Part shown: piece by piece, positions 8,898-18,761 of the stretch
Position numbering within the stretch: position 1 is the stretch's first letter
How the letters are laid out: each line of letters begins with the position of its first letter
Origin: Lachnoclostridium sp. An131
GTDB taxonomy: Bacteria; Bacillota; Clostridia; Lachnospirales; Lachnospiraceae
DNA length: 64,000 nt
Reading direction: 5' to 3'
Assembly: GCF_002160825.1 (NCBI RefSeq)
Contig: NZ_NFLI01000009.1
Location: 62,001 to 126,000 of the forward strand
Position numbers and translations under genes: made by a program
Notes under the pieces: model-generated
Told to the model about the DNA's origin: nothing
Database searches by the model: none
What the model saw: the letters and a program-made list of their open reading frames with translations, nothing else

Positions 8898-10055
8898 ATG
8901 AAGAAATTAGCTTATATCGACGGCTTAAAGGGAATCGGCGCCCTGATGGTATATTTCTGCCACTTTGTGTTTGCCTTTTATTATGCGGCCTACAGCCTGC
9001 AGCCGGAGTCGTCGCACACGGCGTCCCAGATTGAGACTGCCATTGGAAAGACTCCGCTTAACCTTCTCTACAGCGGCAACGCGGCGGTCTGCCTTTTTCT
9101 GGTGTTCAGCGGCTTTGTGCTCTGCCTGTCCTATTTTTCCGTGCGGGACAAAAAGAGGCTTGGAGTCAGCGCCTGGAAGCGCTATTTCCGGCTGGCGCCC
9201 ATGATTCTGATCGCAAATACCCTGATTTTTGTGCTGATGTCTCTGGGGCTTTACCGGAATGCGGAGACTGCGGTCATTACGAAATCGGAAGCCTGGTTTG
9301 CGGGCTTCAATCAGTTCCAGCCGAATTTCCTACAGATGCTTTACGAGAGCCTGATTGGCTGCTTTTTACAGGGAACCAATGATTACAATGGCGTGCTCTG
9401 GACGATTCCCTATCTGTTCTGGGGAGCTCTGGTAGTCTACCTGGCCACGTTTCTCGTGGGAGAAAACCGCTTCCGTTACGTGGCCTACGGTGTGATGCTT
9501 CTTGTCTCGCTTACGACGGATATCTATTTTGCAGGGGTTTTCCTTGGATTTGCGGCAAGTGATTTCTTCTGTACCCAGAAAAAAGGGATGAAGCTCTGGA
9601 ACAGGTACTGGGTTCTTCCGCTGCTGGCTTTTGTGCTGGGCGTATATCTTTTATCCTATCCGTCTATCGGCGTAGATATGGCGGGGACCATCTATGCGCC
9701 GCTGCCTCCGGCCTATACGGTCATTTATCATATGGCTGGAGCGGCAGGGCTTCTGCTTGGAGTGCTGGGGCTGCCGGGACTGCAGCGCTTTTTTGCAAAG
9801 AAGCCTTTTTGTTTTCTCGGGGATATCTCTTATTCCCTGTATCTGCTTCATTTCCCGGTGGTAGCCACGTTTTCCTGCTGGTTTTTCCTGGGGCTGCATG
9901 AAAAGCTGGGATACCACCTGACCGTGGGGCTGGACTTTTTTTGCACGACGGCGCTGGTACTGCTGGCTGCATGGGCGGGCCGCAGGTATCTCGAGCCTGT
10001 GAGCGGGGTATTGGAGAGAGGAATCCAGAGACTGTTTCAGAGGAGGAAACCGTAA
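8898..10055 (+). CDS. acyltransferase family 3 membrane protein
   Basis: A 385-residue protein with about ten membrane helices. The N-terminal YIDGLKGIGAL followed by FCHFVF gives the histidine of acyltransferase family 3 (OafA/NodX type), and FLGDISYSLYLLHFP is the usual late motif. Family members O-acylate cell-surface sugars or lipids from a cytoplasmic acyl-CoA. There is no fused SGNH domain. The gene follows the MBOAT/SGNH pair and abuts a second acyltransferase-3 gene, so up to three acylating systems are in this run. The start has a GGAGG site. Confidence 0.9.
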   Translation: MKKLAYIDGLKGIGALMVYFCHFVFAFYYAAYSLQPESSHTASQIETAIGKTPLNLLYSGNAAVCLFLVFSGFVLCLSYFSVRDKKRLGVSAWKRYFRLAPMILIANTLIFVLMSLGLYRNAETAVITKSEAWFAGFNQFQPNFLQMLYESLIGCFLQGTNDYNGVLWTIPYLFWGALVVYLATFLVGENRFRYVAYGVMLLVSLTTDIYFAGVFLGFAASDFFCTQKKGMKLWNRYWVLPLLAFVLGVYLLSYPSIGVDMAGTIYAPLPPAYTVIYHMAGAAGLLLGVLGLPGLQRFFAKKPFCFLGDISYSLYLLHFPVVATFSCWFFLGLHEKLGYHLTVGLDFFCTTALVLLAAWAGRRYLEPVSGVLERGIQRLFQRRKP

Positions 10056-10979
10056 ATGGAAAAAAAGAGGGTGCTTTGGCTGGATATTGCCAAGGCGGCA
10101 GGAATCATCATAGTGCTTCTTGTGCATACGGGCAGATCCTTCGGGCCGGTGAGCTTTTTCGGCGGCATGTTTTATATGCCCATATTTTTTGTGCTGGCAG
10201 GTATGACCTTCCGCTATAAGCCGGAGGAAAGCTTCGCAGACTTCACGAAAAAGAAAGCGCGGCGGCTTCTGGTGCCTTATTTCGGATATAATCTGTTCCT
10301 GTTTCTGTTTTTCTTTGTGAAAAATGATCTGCTGGCTGGTCAGGTGAGTGCGCAGTCCTTTTTCCCGCTTTTGGGAATCCTGTATTCCAGGAACTGCCTG
10401 TTTCCGGCGGACGCGCCCGGAAACGTATATTTTATGCAGATTCTGAACGCGCCTACCTGGTTTTTGACCTGTATGTTTTTAGCCTATCTGATTTTCTGGC
10501 TTCTGATGCGGGCTGCAAAGGGAAATATGAAAAAAGCCCTGTATCTGAATTTTGGCCTGCTGCTGGCGTCTGTGCTGCTTCACTATCTCTGCCCCGTGCT
10601 GCTGCCCTGGAGCCTGGACTGCGCGCTTTACAGTGTGTCGTTTCTGATGTTCGGAAGCTCTCTTGCCCGGAGAGAGCTGGTGGAGAAGCTGTACCGGAAG
10701 CCGGGAATCCTTGTGCTGCTTGCGGCAGCCTTTATTGGACTGTCCTGTTTAAACGGAAGCGTGAATATGTCGGTGGCCGATTACGGCAGATCGATGATCC
10801 TGTATCTTGTAATTGGCGGCCTTGGCTCCTTTCTTGTCATGGAAGCGTCCCTGTTTCTGGAGAAGCATGCAGGCGTATTTGCGAAGGCCTGCGGCTTTCT
10901 GGGGAGGCATACGATGCCGGTGCTGTGCCTGCATTTATTTGTGTATTCGATTATAGAGACGATTTTAAATATTTTATAA
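10056..10979 (+). CDS. acyltransferase family 3 membrane protein
   Basis: A 307-residue polytopic protein starting WLDIAKAAGIIIVLLVH, which carries the family 3 histidine, then MPIFFVLAGMTF and an RRLLVPY stretch after the first helix pair. MPVLCLHLFVY near the end matches the closing motif. It is shorter than its neighbour and resembles the fucose 4-O-acetylase-like subgroup. Its ATG directly follows the previous stop, behind AGGAGG. It is the last gene of this run; no terminator hairpin was seen before the rho promoter 11 bases further on. Confidence 0.88.
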   Translation: MEKKRVLWLDIAKAAGIIIVLLVHTGRSFGPVSFFGGMFYMPIFFVLAGMTFRYKPEESFADFTKKKARRLLVPYFGYNLFLFLFFFVKNDLLAGQVSAQSFFPLLGILYSRNCLFPADAPGNVYFMQILNAPTWFLTCMFLAYLIFWLLMRAAKGNMKKALYLNFGLLLASVLLHYLCPVLLPWSLDCALYSVSFLMFGSSLARRELVEKLYRKPGILVLLAAAFIGLSCLNGSVNMSVADYGRSMILYLVIGGLGSFLVMEASLFLEKHAGVFAKACGFLGRHTMPVLCLHLFVYSIIETILNIL

Positions 10980-10989
10980 GAAGTTCTGT

Positions 10990-11018
10990 TTGCACAATCT
11001 GGAAAAATGAGTTATAAT
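10990..11018 (+). promoter_or_regulatory. rho promoter
   Basis: TTGCAC and TATAAT are separated by 17 bases, a near-consensus housekeeping sigma promoter. It starts 11 bases after the acyltransferase stop and leaves a leader of about 135 bases before rho. Such leaders host Rho-dependent autoregulation in other bacteria; that is inference here. Confidence 0.8.
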
Positions 11019-11158
11019 GCAGGTATGATCGCAGACTGCTGTATTTATCTGGCAGGAATCCCAAAGAAAAACAAGACATGAGAAAAATACTTCCACTGTT
11101 AATATAGATGAAAGCTGCATAAAAGCAGGCAGGGATAAATCAATCAGGAGGATGAGGC

Positions 11159-12622
11159 ATGACAAGAGAACAGTATGAGTCACTCCCGCTGGCAGAGCTG
11201 AAGGAGATCGCGAAGGCCAGAGGAATGAAAGGAACTTCAGCTATGAAAAAAAAGGATCTGATCGATCGGATGCTGGAGAAGGATAAAGAAGCCGGAGCGC
11301 AGAAGGAAAGGGAACAGGCGGAGCGCGGAGAGCACACGGAACGTGCCGGGCACGCGGAGCATCATGGAAGGCAGGAGCGCCCGGACAGACAGGAGAGAAA
11401 AGAGCGCGCAGAACACACAGAGCGGTCTGAGCGCATGGAACGGACGGAGCGTACAGAACGTCAGCCGGCCCAGACGCAGGATATGTCCAGTCTGGACAGC
11501 GGACAGGTAGTGACGGGAATCCTGGAGGTGCTGGGAGACGGCTATGGCTTTATCCGCAGCGATAATTATCTGCCTGGCGAAAATGACATCTATATCAATC
11601 CGGCGATGATCCGCAGATATAATCTGAAGACAGGAGATATCCTCTGCGGAAATGTGAAGGTAAAGGCCCAGACAGAAAAATTTGCGGCCCTTCTTTATCT
11701 GAAATCTATCAACGGATGCCGGCCGGACGATGCGGCAAAGCGCCGGAATTTCGAGGATCTGACGCCGATTTTCCCGAATGAGAGAATTCATCTGGAACGC
11801 CCGGGCGGAAGCATGGCGATGAGGATCGTGGATCTGATTTCCCCGATTGGAAAAGGGCAGAGAGGCATGATTGTATCTCCGCCCAAGGCTGGAAAGACCA
11901 CCCTTCTGAAGGATGTGGCAAAATCCGTAACCCGCAATCATCCGGAAATGAAGCTTCTGATTCTTCTGATCGATGAGCGTCCCGAGGAGGTGACGGACAT
12001 CAAGGAGGCGATCGAGGGGCCGAATGTGGAGGTCATCCATTCCACCTTCGACGAGCTGCCGGAGCATCACAAGCGCGTTTCGGAGATGGTGATTGAGCGG
12101 GCAAAGCGCCTCGTGGAGCATAAAAAGGACGTGATTATCCTTCTGGACAGCATTACGCGCCTGGCCCGGGCCTATAACCTGACGGTTCCCCCCAGCGGAC
12201 GCACGCTGTCGGGAGGCCTTGATCCGACGGCTCTGTATATGCCAAAGCGCTTTTTCGGAGCAGCCCGGAATATGCGGGAGGGAGGCAGCCTGACGATCCT
12301 TGCCACCGCCCTGGTAGAGACAGGCAGCAAGATGGACGATGTCATCTACGAGGAATTCAAGGGAACTGGCAATATGGAGCTGGTTCTGAACCGCAAGCTG
12401 CAGGAGAAGCGGGTATTCCCGGCCATCGATATCCCGAAATCGGGAACCAGGCGGGAGGATCTGCTGCTGGCTCCGGAGGAGCTGGAGGCGATGGAGATCA
12501 TCCGCAAGGGCCTCAACGGACTCAAGCCGGAGGATGCGGTGGAGAATGTACTGAATATGTTCTCGCGTACCCGGAATAACGCCGAGTTTGTACAGACAGT
12601 GAAGAAGACCCGGTTTATCTGA
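11159..12622 (+). CDS. rho: transcription termination factor Rho
   Basis: Hexameric RNA-dependent ATPase helicase that ends transcription of untranslated RNA. Of 487 residues, 1-45 form the Rho N-terminal helical domain ([16 protein letters not shown]). A Glu/Arg/His-rich disordered insertion covers about 46-110, followed by the cold-shock-like RNA-binding domain ([15 protein letters not shown]) and the RecA-like ATPase. The P-loop PPKAGKTT is at 241-248, with LLIDERPEE (Walker B region) and GTGNMEL in the C-terminal core. The ATG follows an AGGAGG site at the usual distance. It has its own promoter, separate from the glycan genes upstream. Confidence 0.97.
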   Translation: MTREQYESLPLAELKEIAKARGMKGTSAMKKKDLIDRMLEKDKEAGAQKEREQAERGEHTERAGHAEHHGRQERPDRQERKERAEHTERSERMERTERTERQPAQTQDMSSLDSGQVVTGILEVLGDGYGFIRSDNYLPGENDIYINPAMIRRYNLKTGDILCGNVKVKAQTEKFAALLYLKSINGCRPDDAAKRRNFEDLTPIFPNERIHLERPGGSMAMRIVDLISPIGKGQRGMIVSPPKAGKTTLLKDVAKSVTRNHPEMKLLILLIDERPEEVTDIKEAIEGPNVEVIHSTFDELPEHHKRVSEMVIERAKRLVEHKKDVIILLDSITRLARAYNLTVPPSGRTLSGGLDPTALYMPKRFFGAARNMREGGSLTILATALVETGSKMDDVIYEEFKGTGNMELVLNRKLQEKRVFPAIDIPKSGTRREDLLLAPEELEAMEIIRKGLNGLKPEDAVENVLNMFSRTRNNAEFVQTVKKTRFI

Positions 12623-12664
12623 ACAAAAACGTACCGTACAGCTAAATCAGAACAAATTTTCCTG

Positions 12665-12693
12665 TTGCAACCTTCTTCTTCCTGTGATATAAT
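12665..12693 (+). promoter_or_regulatory. rpmE promoter and start of L31 leader
   Basis: TTGCAA and TATAAT with a 17-base spacer and a TGA extended -10. Transcription would begin near 12700, giving a leader of about 135 bases with short inverted repeats before rpmE. A structured L31 leader used for feedback by the protein is known in Firmicutes; a covariance search would be needed to claim it here. Confidence 0.82.
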
Positions 12694-12835
12694 CTAAAAG
12701 CTGTCATATAGGCAGCTGAACTGCAGGGACTTGCAGGGATAGCCCGGGATAGCTTGCCGTGGATACATCGGAGCGGCATTGGCCGGGAATTGAGGAAACA
12801 GAAGTTCACAAAATATGAATGAAGAGGTGAAAATC

Positions 12836-13039
12836 ATGAAGGAAGGAATCCATCCGGAGTATTATCAGGCAACCGTAACCTGCAACTGCGGCAATACATT
12901 TGTGACAGGTTCTACAAAGAAGGATATTCACGTTGAAATCTGCTCCAAATGCCACTCATTCTACACAGGACAGCAGAAGGCTGCGGCAGCTCGCGGACGT
13001 ATTGATAAATTCAATCGTAAATATGGCATCACGAAATAA
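12836..13039 (+). CDS. rpmE: 50S ribosomal protein L31
   Basis: A 67-residue L31. It has the N-terminal MKEGIHPEY and two cysteine pairs (TCNCG and ICSKC), so it is the zinc-containing C+ form, ending with the basic [11 protein letters not shown]31 sits at the bridge between ribosomal subunits. The ATG at 12836 is chosen because GAGGTG lies just upstream and family homology starts at MKEG; an in-frame ATG at 12815 would add seven residues and has no good site. It has its own promoter and terminator. Confidence 0.96.
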   Translation: MKEGIHPEYYQATVTCNCGNTFVTGSTKKDIHVEICSKCHSFYTGQQKAAAARGRIDKFNRKYGITK

Positions 13040-13053
13040 GAAGTGTGAGCAAG

Positions 13054-13082
13054 GGGTGAGGTTGGATAATCTCACCCTTTTT
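13054..13082 (+). terminator. rpmE intrinsic terminator
   Basis: A 7-bp stem (GGGTGAG with CTCACCC) around a 10-base loop is followed by five T. It lies 15 bases after the rpmE stop. Confidence 0.85.
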
Positions 13083-13138
13083 GTTTCGCGGGAGTTCCGA
13101 GGGCGGAACCCTTTCTGCATATGGAGGAAAAAGTATTG

Positions 13139-14161
13139 ATGAGTACAGCGGGAAAATCTTCGGGAATCGGAGGCCAGGCCGTTCTGGAAGGCATCATGAT
13201 GAAAAATCAGGATGTGTATTCGGTGGGTGTGCGCAAGCCCGACGGGGAAATCGAGGTGCATCTGAGCACGCATGAGGGAATCGGAAGCAAAAGGCTGAGA
13301 AAGATTCCGATCGTCAGGGGCGTGATTAGCTTTGTGGATTCCCTGGTTCTGGGTATGAAATGCCTGACCTTTTCTGCCAGCTTCTATGATGAAGAGGAGG
13401 CGCAGCCTTCCAAAGCGGACACGGTAGTCCAGAAGCTGTTCGGAGAGCGTGCGGAGAAAGTGGTGATGGGAATTACCGTTGCCTTTTCCATCGTAATGGC
13501 AGTGGCAATATTTATGGTGCTGCCTTATTTCGCGGCAGCGCTTCTGCGCAATGTGATTGTGTCAGACACTGTGCTGGCCGTGATTGAGGGAGCGATCCGC
13601 CTTCTTTTGTTTATCGGTTATGTGCTTCTGATTTCACTGATGAAGGATATACAGAGAGTATTTCAGTATCATGGGGCGGAGCACAAGTGCATCAACTGTG
13701 TGGAAAACGGCCTGGAGCTGAATGTCGAGAATGTACGTGCGAGCTCTAAGCACCACAAGCGGTGCGGAACCAGCTTTATGCTGATCGTGATGGTTGTCAG
13801 CATTATTTTCTTCATCTTTATCCGGGTAGATTCCCCGATCCTGCGCGTGGTGTTCCGTGTGGCTCTGGTACCCGTGATTGCCGGTGTCTCCTATGAGTTT
13901 ATCCGGCTGGCAGGAAACACGGACAACAAGCTTGTGGGAATCCTGAGCAGGCCTGGCATGTGGCTGCAGGCGCTGACCACAAAGGAGCCGGATGACAGCA
14001 TGATAGAGGTGGCGATTGCTGCTGTAGAGGCGGTCTTTGACTGGAGAGCCTGGCAGGGAAGAGAGGCTCCGCAGGAAATAGAGACTCCGCAGGAAATAGA
14101 GGATATCTTGGAAGAGAAGGTCCCGCAGGAGATAGAAAAGGTTCTGGAGGCGGAGGCTTGA
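13139..14161 (+). CDS. DUF1385 family membrane protein
   Basis: A protein of about 340 residues. The N-terminal GGQAVLEGIMMK and the central YHGAEHKCINCVE are hallmark motifs of DUF1385, followed by KRCGTSF and four membrane helices split between about residues 105-170 and 215-260. The acidic C-terminus holds a repeated PQEIE motif (four copies), an oddity of this copy. Its role is unknown, but DUF1385-prmC-prfA is a conserved order in Clostridia, linking it loosely to translation. The start may be 13139 or 13121; the GGAGG at 13123-13127 favours 13139. The stop overlaps the prmC start. Confidence 0.88.
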   Translation: MSTAGKSSGIGGQAVLEGIMMKNQDVYSVGVRKPDGEIEVHLSTHEGIGSKRLRKIPIVRGVISFVDSLVLGMKCLTFSASFYDEEEAQPSKADTVVQKLFGERAEKVVMGITVAFSIVMAVAIFMVLPYFAAALLRNVIVSDTVLAVIEGAIRLLLFIGYVLLISLMKDIQRVFQYHGAEHKCINCVENGLELNVENVRASSKHHKRCGTSFMLIVMVVSIIFFIFIRVDSPILRVVFRVALVPVIAGVSYEFIRLAGNTDNKLVGILSRPGMWLQALTTKEPDDSMIEVAIAAVEAVFDWRAWQGREAPQEIETPQEIEDILEEKVPQEIEKVLEAEA

Positions 14162-15012
14162 CGCTGCGGGAAGCGTGCCGGTACGGCGCGGACCGGCTCC
14201 GGGACGCAGGCGTGCCGGAAGCAGAGCTGGACGCCTGGTATCTGCTGGAGTGGGCGTCAGGACTTGGCAGAAGCCATTATCTGGCTTATCCGGAGGAAGA
14301 GCTGGGAAAGGAAGCGGAAAGCCGCTTTCTGGAGGCTCTGGAGCGGAGAGAGAGGCGGATTCCGCTGCAGCATATTACCGGGGAGCAGGAATTTATGGGC
14401 CTGTCCTTTCTGGTAAGCGACCAGGTGCTGATTCCGAGGCAGGATACAGAGATTCTGGTAGAACAAGCGCTGAAATACCTGAAGCCGGGCATGCGGTTTC
14501 TGGATCTGTGCACAGGTTCGGGCTGCATTCTTCTGAGCCTTCTGCATTTTTGCCCAGGCGCGGAAGGAACAGGGGCAGATTTGTCTCTCACAGCGCTTGA
14601 GGTGGCAGAGAGAAACCGGAAAAGGCTGTCTCTTCCGGCAAAGCTGATACAGAGCGATTTGTTTGAGAAGATAGAGGGGAGCTTTGATTTGATTGTGTCC
14701 AATCCTCCCTATATCCGCCGGGACGAGATCCCCGGACTGATGGAGGAGGTACGGCTTCATGAGCCCTTGATGGCTCTTGACGGACATGGGGACGGCCTGT
14801 ATTTTTACAGAAAAATAGCAGAGCAGAGCCCCCGGTATCTGAGGGCGGGCGGTCTGCTCTGCCTGGAGATAGGCTGCGATCAGGCAGAGAGCGTATCTGA
14901 GCTTCTGCGGGAGAGCGGCTTTGAGGAAATTGAGATAATACGGGATTTGGCCGGGCTTGACCGGGTGGTCCGCGGAAGGCTTCCGGAGGACCGGAGTCAG
15001 GAAGGGGCATAA
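14158..15012 (+). CDS. prmC: release factor N5-glutamine methyltransferase
   Basis: PrmC methylates the glutamine of the GGQ motif in peptide chain release factors, using S-adenosylmethionine. Of 284 residues, the N-terminal helical domain (about 1-75) is followed by a Rossmann methyltransferase with LDLCTGSGC (SAM loop) and the NPPY signature at 182-185 that binds the glutamine side chain. QHITGEQEFMG and IPRQDTE are also family motifs. The start is TTG overlapping the DUF1385 stop (TTGA). Its substrate RF1 is encoded next. Confidence 0.95.
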   Translation: MTLREACRYGADRLRDAGVPEAELDAWYLLEWASGLGRSHYLAYPEEELGKEAESRFLEALERRERRIPLQHITGEQEFMGLSFLVSDQVLIPRQDTEILVEQALKYLKPGMRFLDLCTGSGCILLSLLHFCPGAEGTGADLSLTALEVAERNRKRLSLPAKLIQSDLFEKIEGSFDLIVSNPPYIRRDEIPGLMEEVRLHEPLMALDGHGDGLYFYRKIAEQSPRYLRAGGLLCLEIGCDQAESVSELLRESGFEEIEIIRDLAGLDRVVRGRLPEDRSQEGA

Positions 15013-15058
15013 CGGGCCGGTTCCGTTTTGAAAGATAGAAATTGATGGAGGGAAGAAC

Positions 15059-16132
15059 ATGTTTGACAAGCTGGACGATCTGCTTCTGCGCTATGAGGAT
15101 CTGATGAATGAGCTGAACGAGCCGTCTGTGGTGAACGATCAGGAACGGTTCCGGAAGCTGATGAAGGAGCAGAGCGATCTGCAGCCGATTGTAGACGCAT
15201 ATAAGGAATATAAAAAGTGTAAGGATACGGTCGAGGAGAGCCTTCAGATGCTGGAGGAGGAGAACGACGAGGAGATGCGGGAGATGCTGAAGGAGGAGCT
15301 TTCCTCTGCCAGGGCCCGTATCGAGGAGCTGGAGCACACTCTGAAGGTGCTGCTTCTGCCCAAGGATCCCAACGATGAGAAAAACGTAATCGTGGAAATC
15401 CGCGCCGGAGCCGGCGGAGACGAGGCGGCCTTGTTTGCGGCAGAGATCTACCGGATGTATGTGCATTACGCGGAGAGCCGCCGCTGGAAGGTGGAGGTCA
15501 TGGAAGCGGATGAAATCGGAATCGGCGGCATGAAGAGCGTGACCTTTATGATTCACGGACAGGGCGCATATTCCGTGATGAAATATGAATCCGGCGTACA
15601 CCGGGTGCAGCGTGTGCCTGAGACAGAATCCGGCGGACGCATCCATACCTCGACGGTTACGGTGGCAGTGATGCCGGAGGCGGAAGAGGTGGATGTACAG
15701 ATCGATGAGAAGGATATCCGCATTGACGTAATGCGTGCTTCCGGAAACGGCGGCCAGTGTGTCAATACGACGGACTCTGCCGTGCGCCTGACCCATTATC
15801 CTACAGGAATCGTGGTGTACAGCCAGACGGAAAAATCCCAGCTTCAGAATAAAGCGAAGGCTTTTGCACTCCTGAGGGCAAAGCTCTATGATATGGAATG
15901 CCAGAAGGCGCATGACGCGGAGGCGGAAGCCAGAAGAAGCCAGATAGGAACCGGCGACCGCTCTGAGAAGATCCGTACCTACAATTTTCCCCAGGGCCGT
16001 GTGACGGATCACAGAATCGGATTAACTCTGTATAAGCTGGATAAGATTATGAATGGGGATATTCAGGAAATCATTGACGCCTGCATTGCCGCCGACCAGG
16101 CTGCAAAGCTTGCAAAGATGAATGAAGAATAG
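15059..16132 (+). CDS. prfA: peptide chain release factor 1
   Basis: RF1 recognises UAA and UAG stop codons and triggers peptide release. At 357 residues it is full length. The peptidyl hydrolysis GGQ is at 231-233 within SGNGGQCVN, and the codon-reading P-x-T is present as PET in [14 protein letters not shown]. An N-terminal coiled-coil domain comes first. The ATG has a GGAGGG site. The Gln of GGQ is the methylation target of PrmC from the preceding gene. Confidence 0.97.
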   Translation: MFDKLDDLLLRYEDLMNELNEPSVVNDQERFRKLMKEQSDLQPIVDAYKEYKKCKDTVEESLQMLEEENDEEMREMLKEELSSARARIEELEHTLKVLLLPKDPNDEKNVIVEIRAGAGGDEAALFAAEIYRMYVHYAESRRWKVEVMEADEIGIGGMKSVTFMIHGQGAYSVMKYESGVHRVQRVPETESGGRIHTSTVTVAVMPEAEEVDVQIDEKDIRIDVMRASGNGGQCVNTTDSAVRLTHYPTGIVVYSQTEKSQLQNKAKAFALLRAKLYDMECQKAHDAEAEARRSQIGTGDRSEKIRTYNFPQGRVTDHRIGLTLYKLDKIMNGDIQEIIDACIAADQAAKLAKMNEE

Positions 16133-16166
16133 GAAAGCTGACTGGCCGCCGGAGAGTGAAAAGCTT

Positions 16167-17237
16167 ATGAGTGGAAAGACAGAAGCGTACAAGGGGACGC
16201 GCAGTCAGACAATCGATGCGATCAAGGGGGCCGCTATTCTGCTTGTGATGGCAGGCCATGTCCTTGTCTGGAATCACATGGAGGACGGTTACGTCTATGA
16301 TGTGATTAAGGTAATACAGATGCCGCTGTTCATTATGGTCAGCGGCTATTTGTGCGGAATCGGAAGAACGGTTCAGGGGCTTTCTGATTACGGAAGAATC
16401 CTGGGTAAGAGGGCTCTGGCCTATCTGACGCCCTTTTTCTTCTGGATTATCCTGCTTCATCCGCGCCATCCCTTTTCCAGCGTCATACAGGTTTTGTTTG
16501 ACCTGGATGAGGGGCTGTGGTTCCTGATGACGCTTTTTCTTCTGACGGCAATGATTTATACGGCCCAGCTGGCCGAAAGCGGCGCCAGAAAATGGAGAAG
16601 CAAAAAGGCCGATGCAGATACCAGTGAAGGGTATGCGAAGGCCGCATTCTGGCTGGTATATCTGGCTCTTGCCGCATTCGTGGTTCTGGAGACGCTGCTT
16701 GGATGGGAATTTTTAAGCCCGGGGCTTACAAGGCTTTACCTGCCCTTTTATCTGATCGGATATCTTGCGGGAAAGCGAAAGGAATGGCTTCGGGAGCTTC
16801 CGGAGACTGTAAAGAGGCTGGCCTGCGCTGCCTCCCTTCTGGGACTGATACTGATGGCCGCAGTCTGGGATCTGCAGGATGTGAGCACGCTTTTTCTTCT
16901 GGGACGCCAGCTTTTTGCTTCCCTCCTGGGCTGCCTGGGCGTGAGCCTTCTTCTGAAATACTTAAAGGACGGGCGGCTGAAGCGGTTTCTGGCTTTCCTG
17001 GGTGGTTATACGCTGGAAATCTATGTGCTGCATTTCCATTTTGCTACGGTTTTGAACCAGGGAAAGGCGTACAGCCTCTATACCTGGGAGGGTCTATGCT
17101 TTGCGGCAGCTTCCTTTGTGGTGATGAGTGTGATTACGGCAGTGATCATTATAGTTACGAAAAAATTCTGGCTGCTGGATTTTCTTCTTTATGGAAAGTG
17201 GAAAAAGGGAGCTCTTAAGAAGCGGGCGGACAGATAG
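16167..17237 (+). CDS. acyltransferase family 3 membrane protein
   Basis: About 356 residues with ten or so membrane helices. TIDAIKGAAILLVMAGH carries the family 3 histidine, QMPLFIMVSGYLCG follows, and LEIYVLHFHF is the late motif. It opens the second glycan cluster and probably acylates a surface sugar. The frame reaches back to 16122, overlapping prfA; the ATG at 16167 is preferred because family homology begins soon after, though its GGAGAG site is about a dozen bases away, so the start is uncertain. Confidence 0.87.
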   Translation: MSGKTEAYKGTRSQTIDAIKGAAILLVMAGHVLVWNHMEDGYVYDVIKVIQMPLFIMVSGYLCGIGRTVQGLSDYGRILGKRALAYLTPFFFWIILLHPRHPFSSVIQVLFDLDEGLWFLMTLFLLTAMIYTAQLAESGARKWRSKKADADTSEGYAKAAFWLVYLALAAFVVLETLLGWEFLSPGLTRLYLPFYLIGYLAGKRKEWLRELPETVKRLACAASLLGLILMAAVWDLQDVSTLFLLGRQLFASLLGCLGVSLLLKYLKDGRLKRFLAFLGGYTLEIYVLHFHFATVLNQGKAYSLYTWEGLCFAAASFVVMSVITAVIIIVTKKFWLLDFLLYGKWKKGALKKRADR

Positions 17238-17249
17238 ACGGAGGAAATT

Positions 17250-18668
17250 ATGGGATTTACATCGCTGGCCTTTCTGGCCTTTTTCCCAATTGTATGGCTT
17301 GGATACCTGATCCTTCCGGGCTCTGCCCGGAAGCCCTGGCTTCTTGCGGCCAGCTGGCTGTTCTGCGCAAGCTTTGGCCCTTCGGCCCTCCTGATTCTGC
17401 TTGGCTCCACGCTGGTGACCTGGCTTAGCGGGCTTCTGCTGGCGGCTGACAGGGAAAGGGCCGGAAGGAAAGACGGAGAAAAAGCAGAGGGAGCAGGAGG
17501 ACGGAGCAGGCTTATCTTTGCGGCAGTTATCGGATTTCATGTCATAGCTCTGGGATTTTTCAAATACAACAGGATGGGAATTCTGCTTCCGGTGGGAATA
17601 TCCTTCTATACCTTCCAGGCCATTGGGTATCTGGCGGACGTGCAGAGCGGGAAGGCGCAGGCAGAAAGAAATCTGTTGAATTTTGCCTTGTTTCAGGCCT
17701 TCTTTCCGAAGCTGGTGCAGGGACCGATCGAGAGAAGCGGAAATCTGCTGGCACAGATCCGGGAAATCCCAAAGAAGGATGTGCGCGATGCGGAACGCAT
17801 CCGCAGCGGAGGCATGCTGATTCTCTGGGGACTTTGTGAGAAGCTTTTAATCGCGGATCGGATCGCGGTTCCGGTAAATGCGGTCTACAGTCAGTTTGGA
17901 GCTTTCGGCGGCGTGGAAATTGCGCTGGTGACGCTTCTCTACGCTTTCCAGATTTACTGCGATTTCGCGGGATATACGGACATCGCGCGGGGAATGGCAG
18001 AGATTCTCGGGTTTGACCTGCTGACAAATTTCAGGCGTCCCTACCTTGCGGACTCTATTCAGGATTTCTGGCACAGATGGCATCAGTCCTTAAGCTCATG
18101 GCTGAGAGACTACCTCTATATTCCTCTGGGTGGCAGCAGGAAGGGGACGTTCCGGAGATACTGCAATCTCATGGCGACGTTTCTGGTAAGCGGAATCTGG
18201 CATGGCACAGGCTTTCATTTCCTGGCCTGGGGCGGCATGCACGGAGCGGCGCAGATTCTGGAGACGATGGGCAGAAGGCTGGCGGAAAATGGGAAGCGGA
18301 AGCTTCCAAGGCCTTTGAAGCAGCTTCTGGTTTTCCTGTTTGTGGATCTGACCTGGATGGTGTTCCGCGTGAATTCTCTGGGCGATCTGAAAGGAATGCT
18401 TCTGATACTTGTGCGGGATTTCCGGCTGCGGGACTTTGCAGGCATGCAGCTGACCGGATTTGAATGGATTCTGCTCCTTCTGGGGATCCTGCTTGTTATT
18501 TGCAAGGATTTAGCCAATGAAAGGGGCTTTGGCTTCCGGGGATGGATCTCGAGACAGAATGCGGCGGTACGGTGCCTGATTTATACGGCGATGATCGCGG
18601 CGGTTGTGATTCTGGGAGTCTATGGGGCAGCTTATGATACGAGCCAGTTCCTGTATACACAGTTCTGA
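17250..18668 (+). CDS. MBOAT family O-acyltransferase (AlgI/DltB-like)
   Basis: A 472-residue polytopic protein and a paralogue of the MBOAT at 6496. LPVGISFYTFQ, PKLVQGPIER, FWHRWHQSLSSWLRDYLYIP and SGIWHGTGF (active-site His) appear in order. It would carry acyl groups outward for transfer to extracellular glycan. The start follows a GGAGG site 12 bases after the acyltransferase stop, and a membrane-anchored SGNH-like gene comes next, repeating the pairing of the first cluster. Confidence 0.93.
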   Translation: MGFTSLAFLAFFPIVWLGYLILPGSARKPWLLAASWLFCASFGPSALLILLGSTLVTWLSGLLLAADRERAGRKDGEKAEGAGGRSRLIFAAVIGFHVIALGFFKYNRMGILLPVGISFYTFQAIGYLADVQSGKAQAERNLLNFALFQAFFPKLVQGPIERSGNLLAQIREIPKKDVRDAERIRSGGMLILWGLCEKLLIADRIAVPVNAVYSQFGAFGGVEIALVTLLYAFQIYCDFAGYTDIARGMAEILGFDLLTNFRRPYLADSIQDFWHRWHQSLSSWLRDYLYIPLGGSRKGTFRRYCNLMATFLVSGIWHGTGFHFLAWGGMHGAAQILETMGRRLAENGKRKLPRPLKQLLVFLFVDLTWMVFRVNSLGDLKGMLLILVRDFRLRDFAGMQLTGFEWILLLLGILLVICKDLANERGFGFRGWISRQNAAVRCLIYTAMIAAVVILGVYGAAYDTSQFLYTQF

Positions 18669-18761
18669 CCGGAATATAGCGGAGCTGGGGTACCGTATTT
18701 GGAAGCAGCTTAAGGAGAAGACCGGATGGATACCTGGTTTCCGGAAAGGAGGCGTCTGCCT

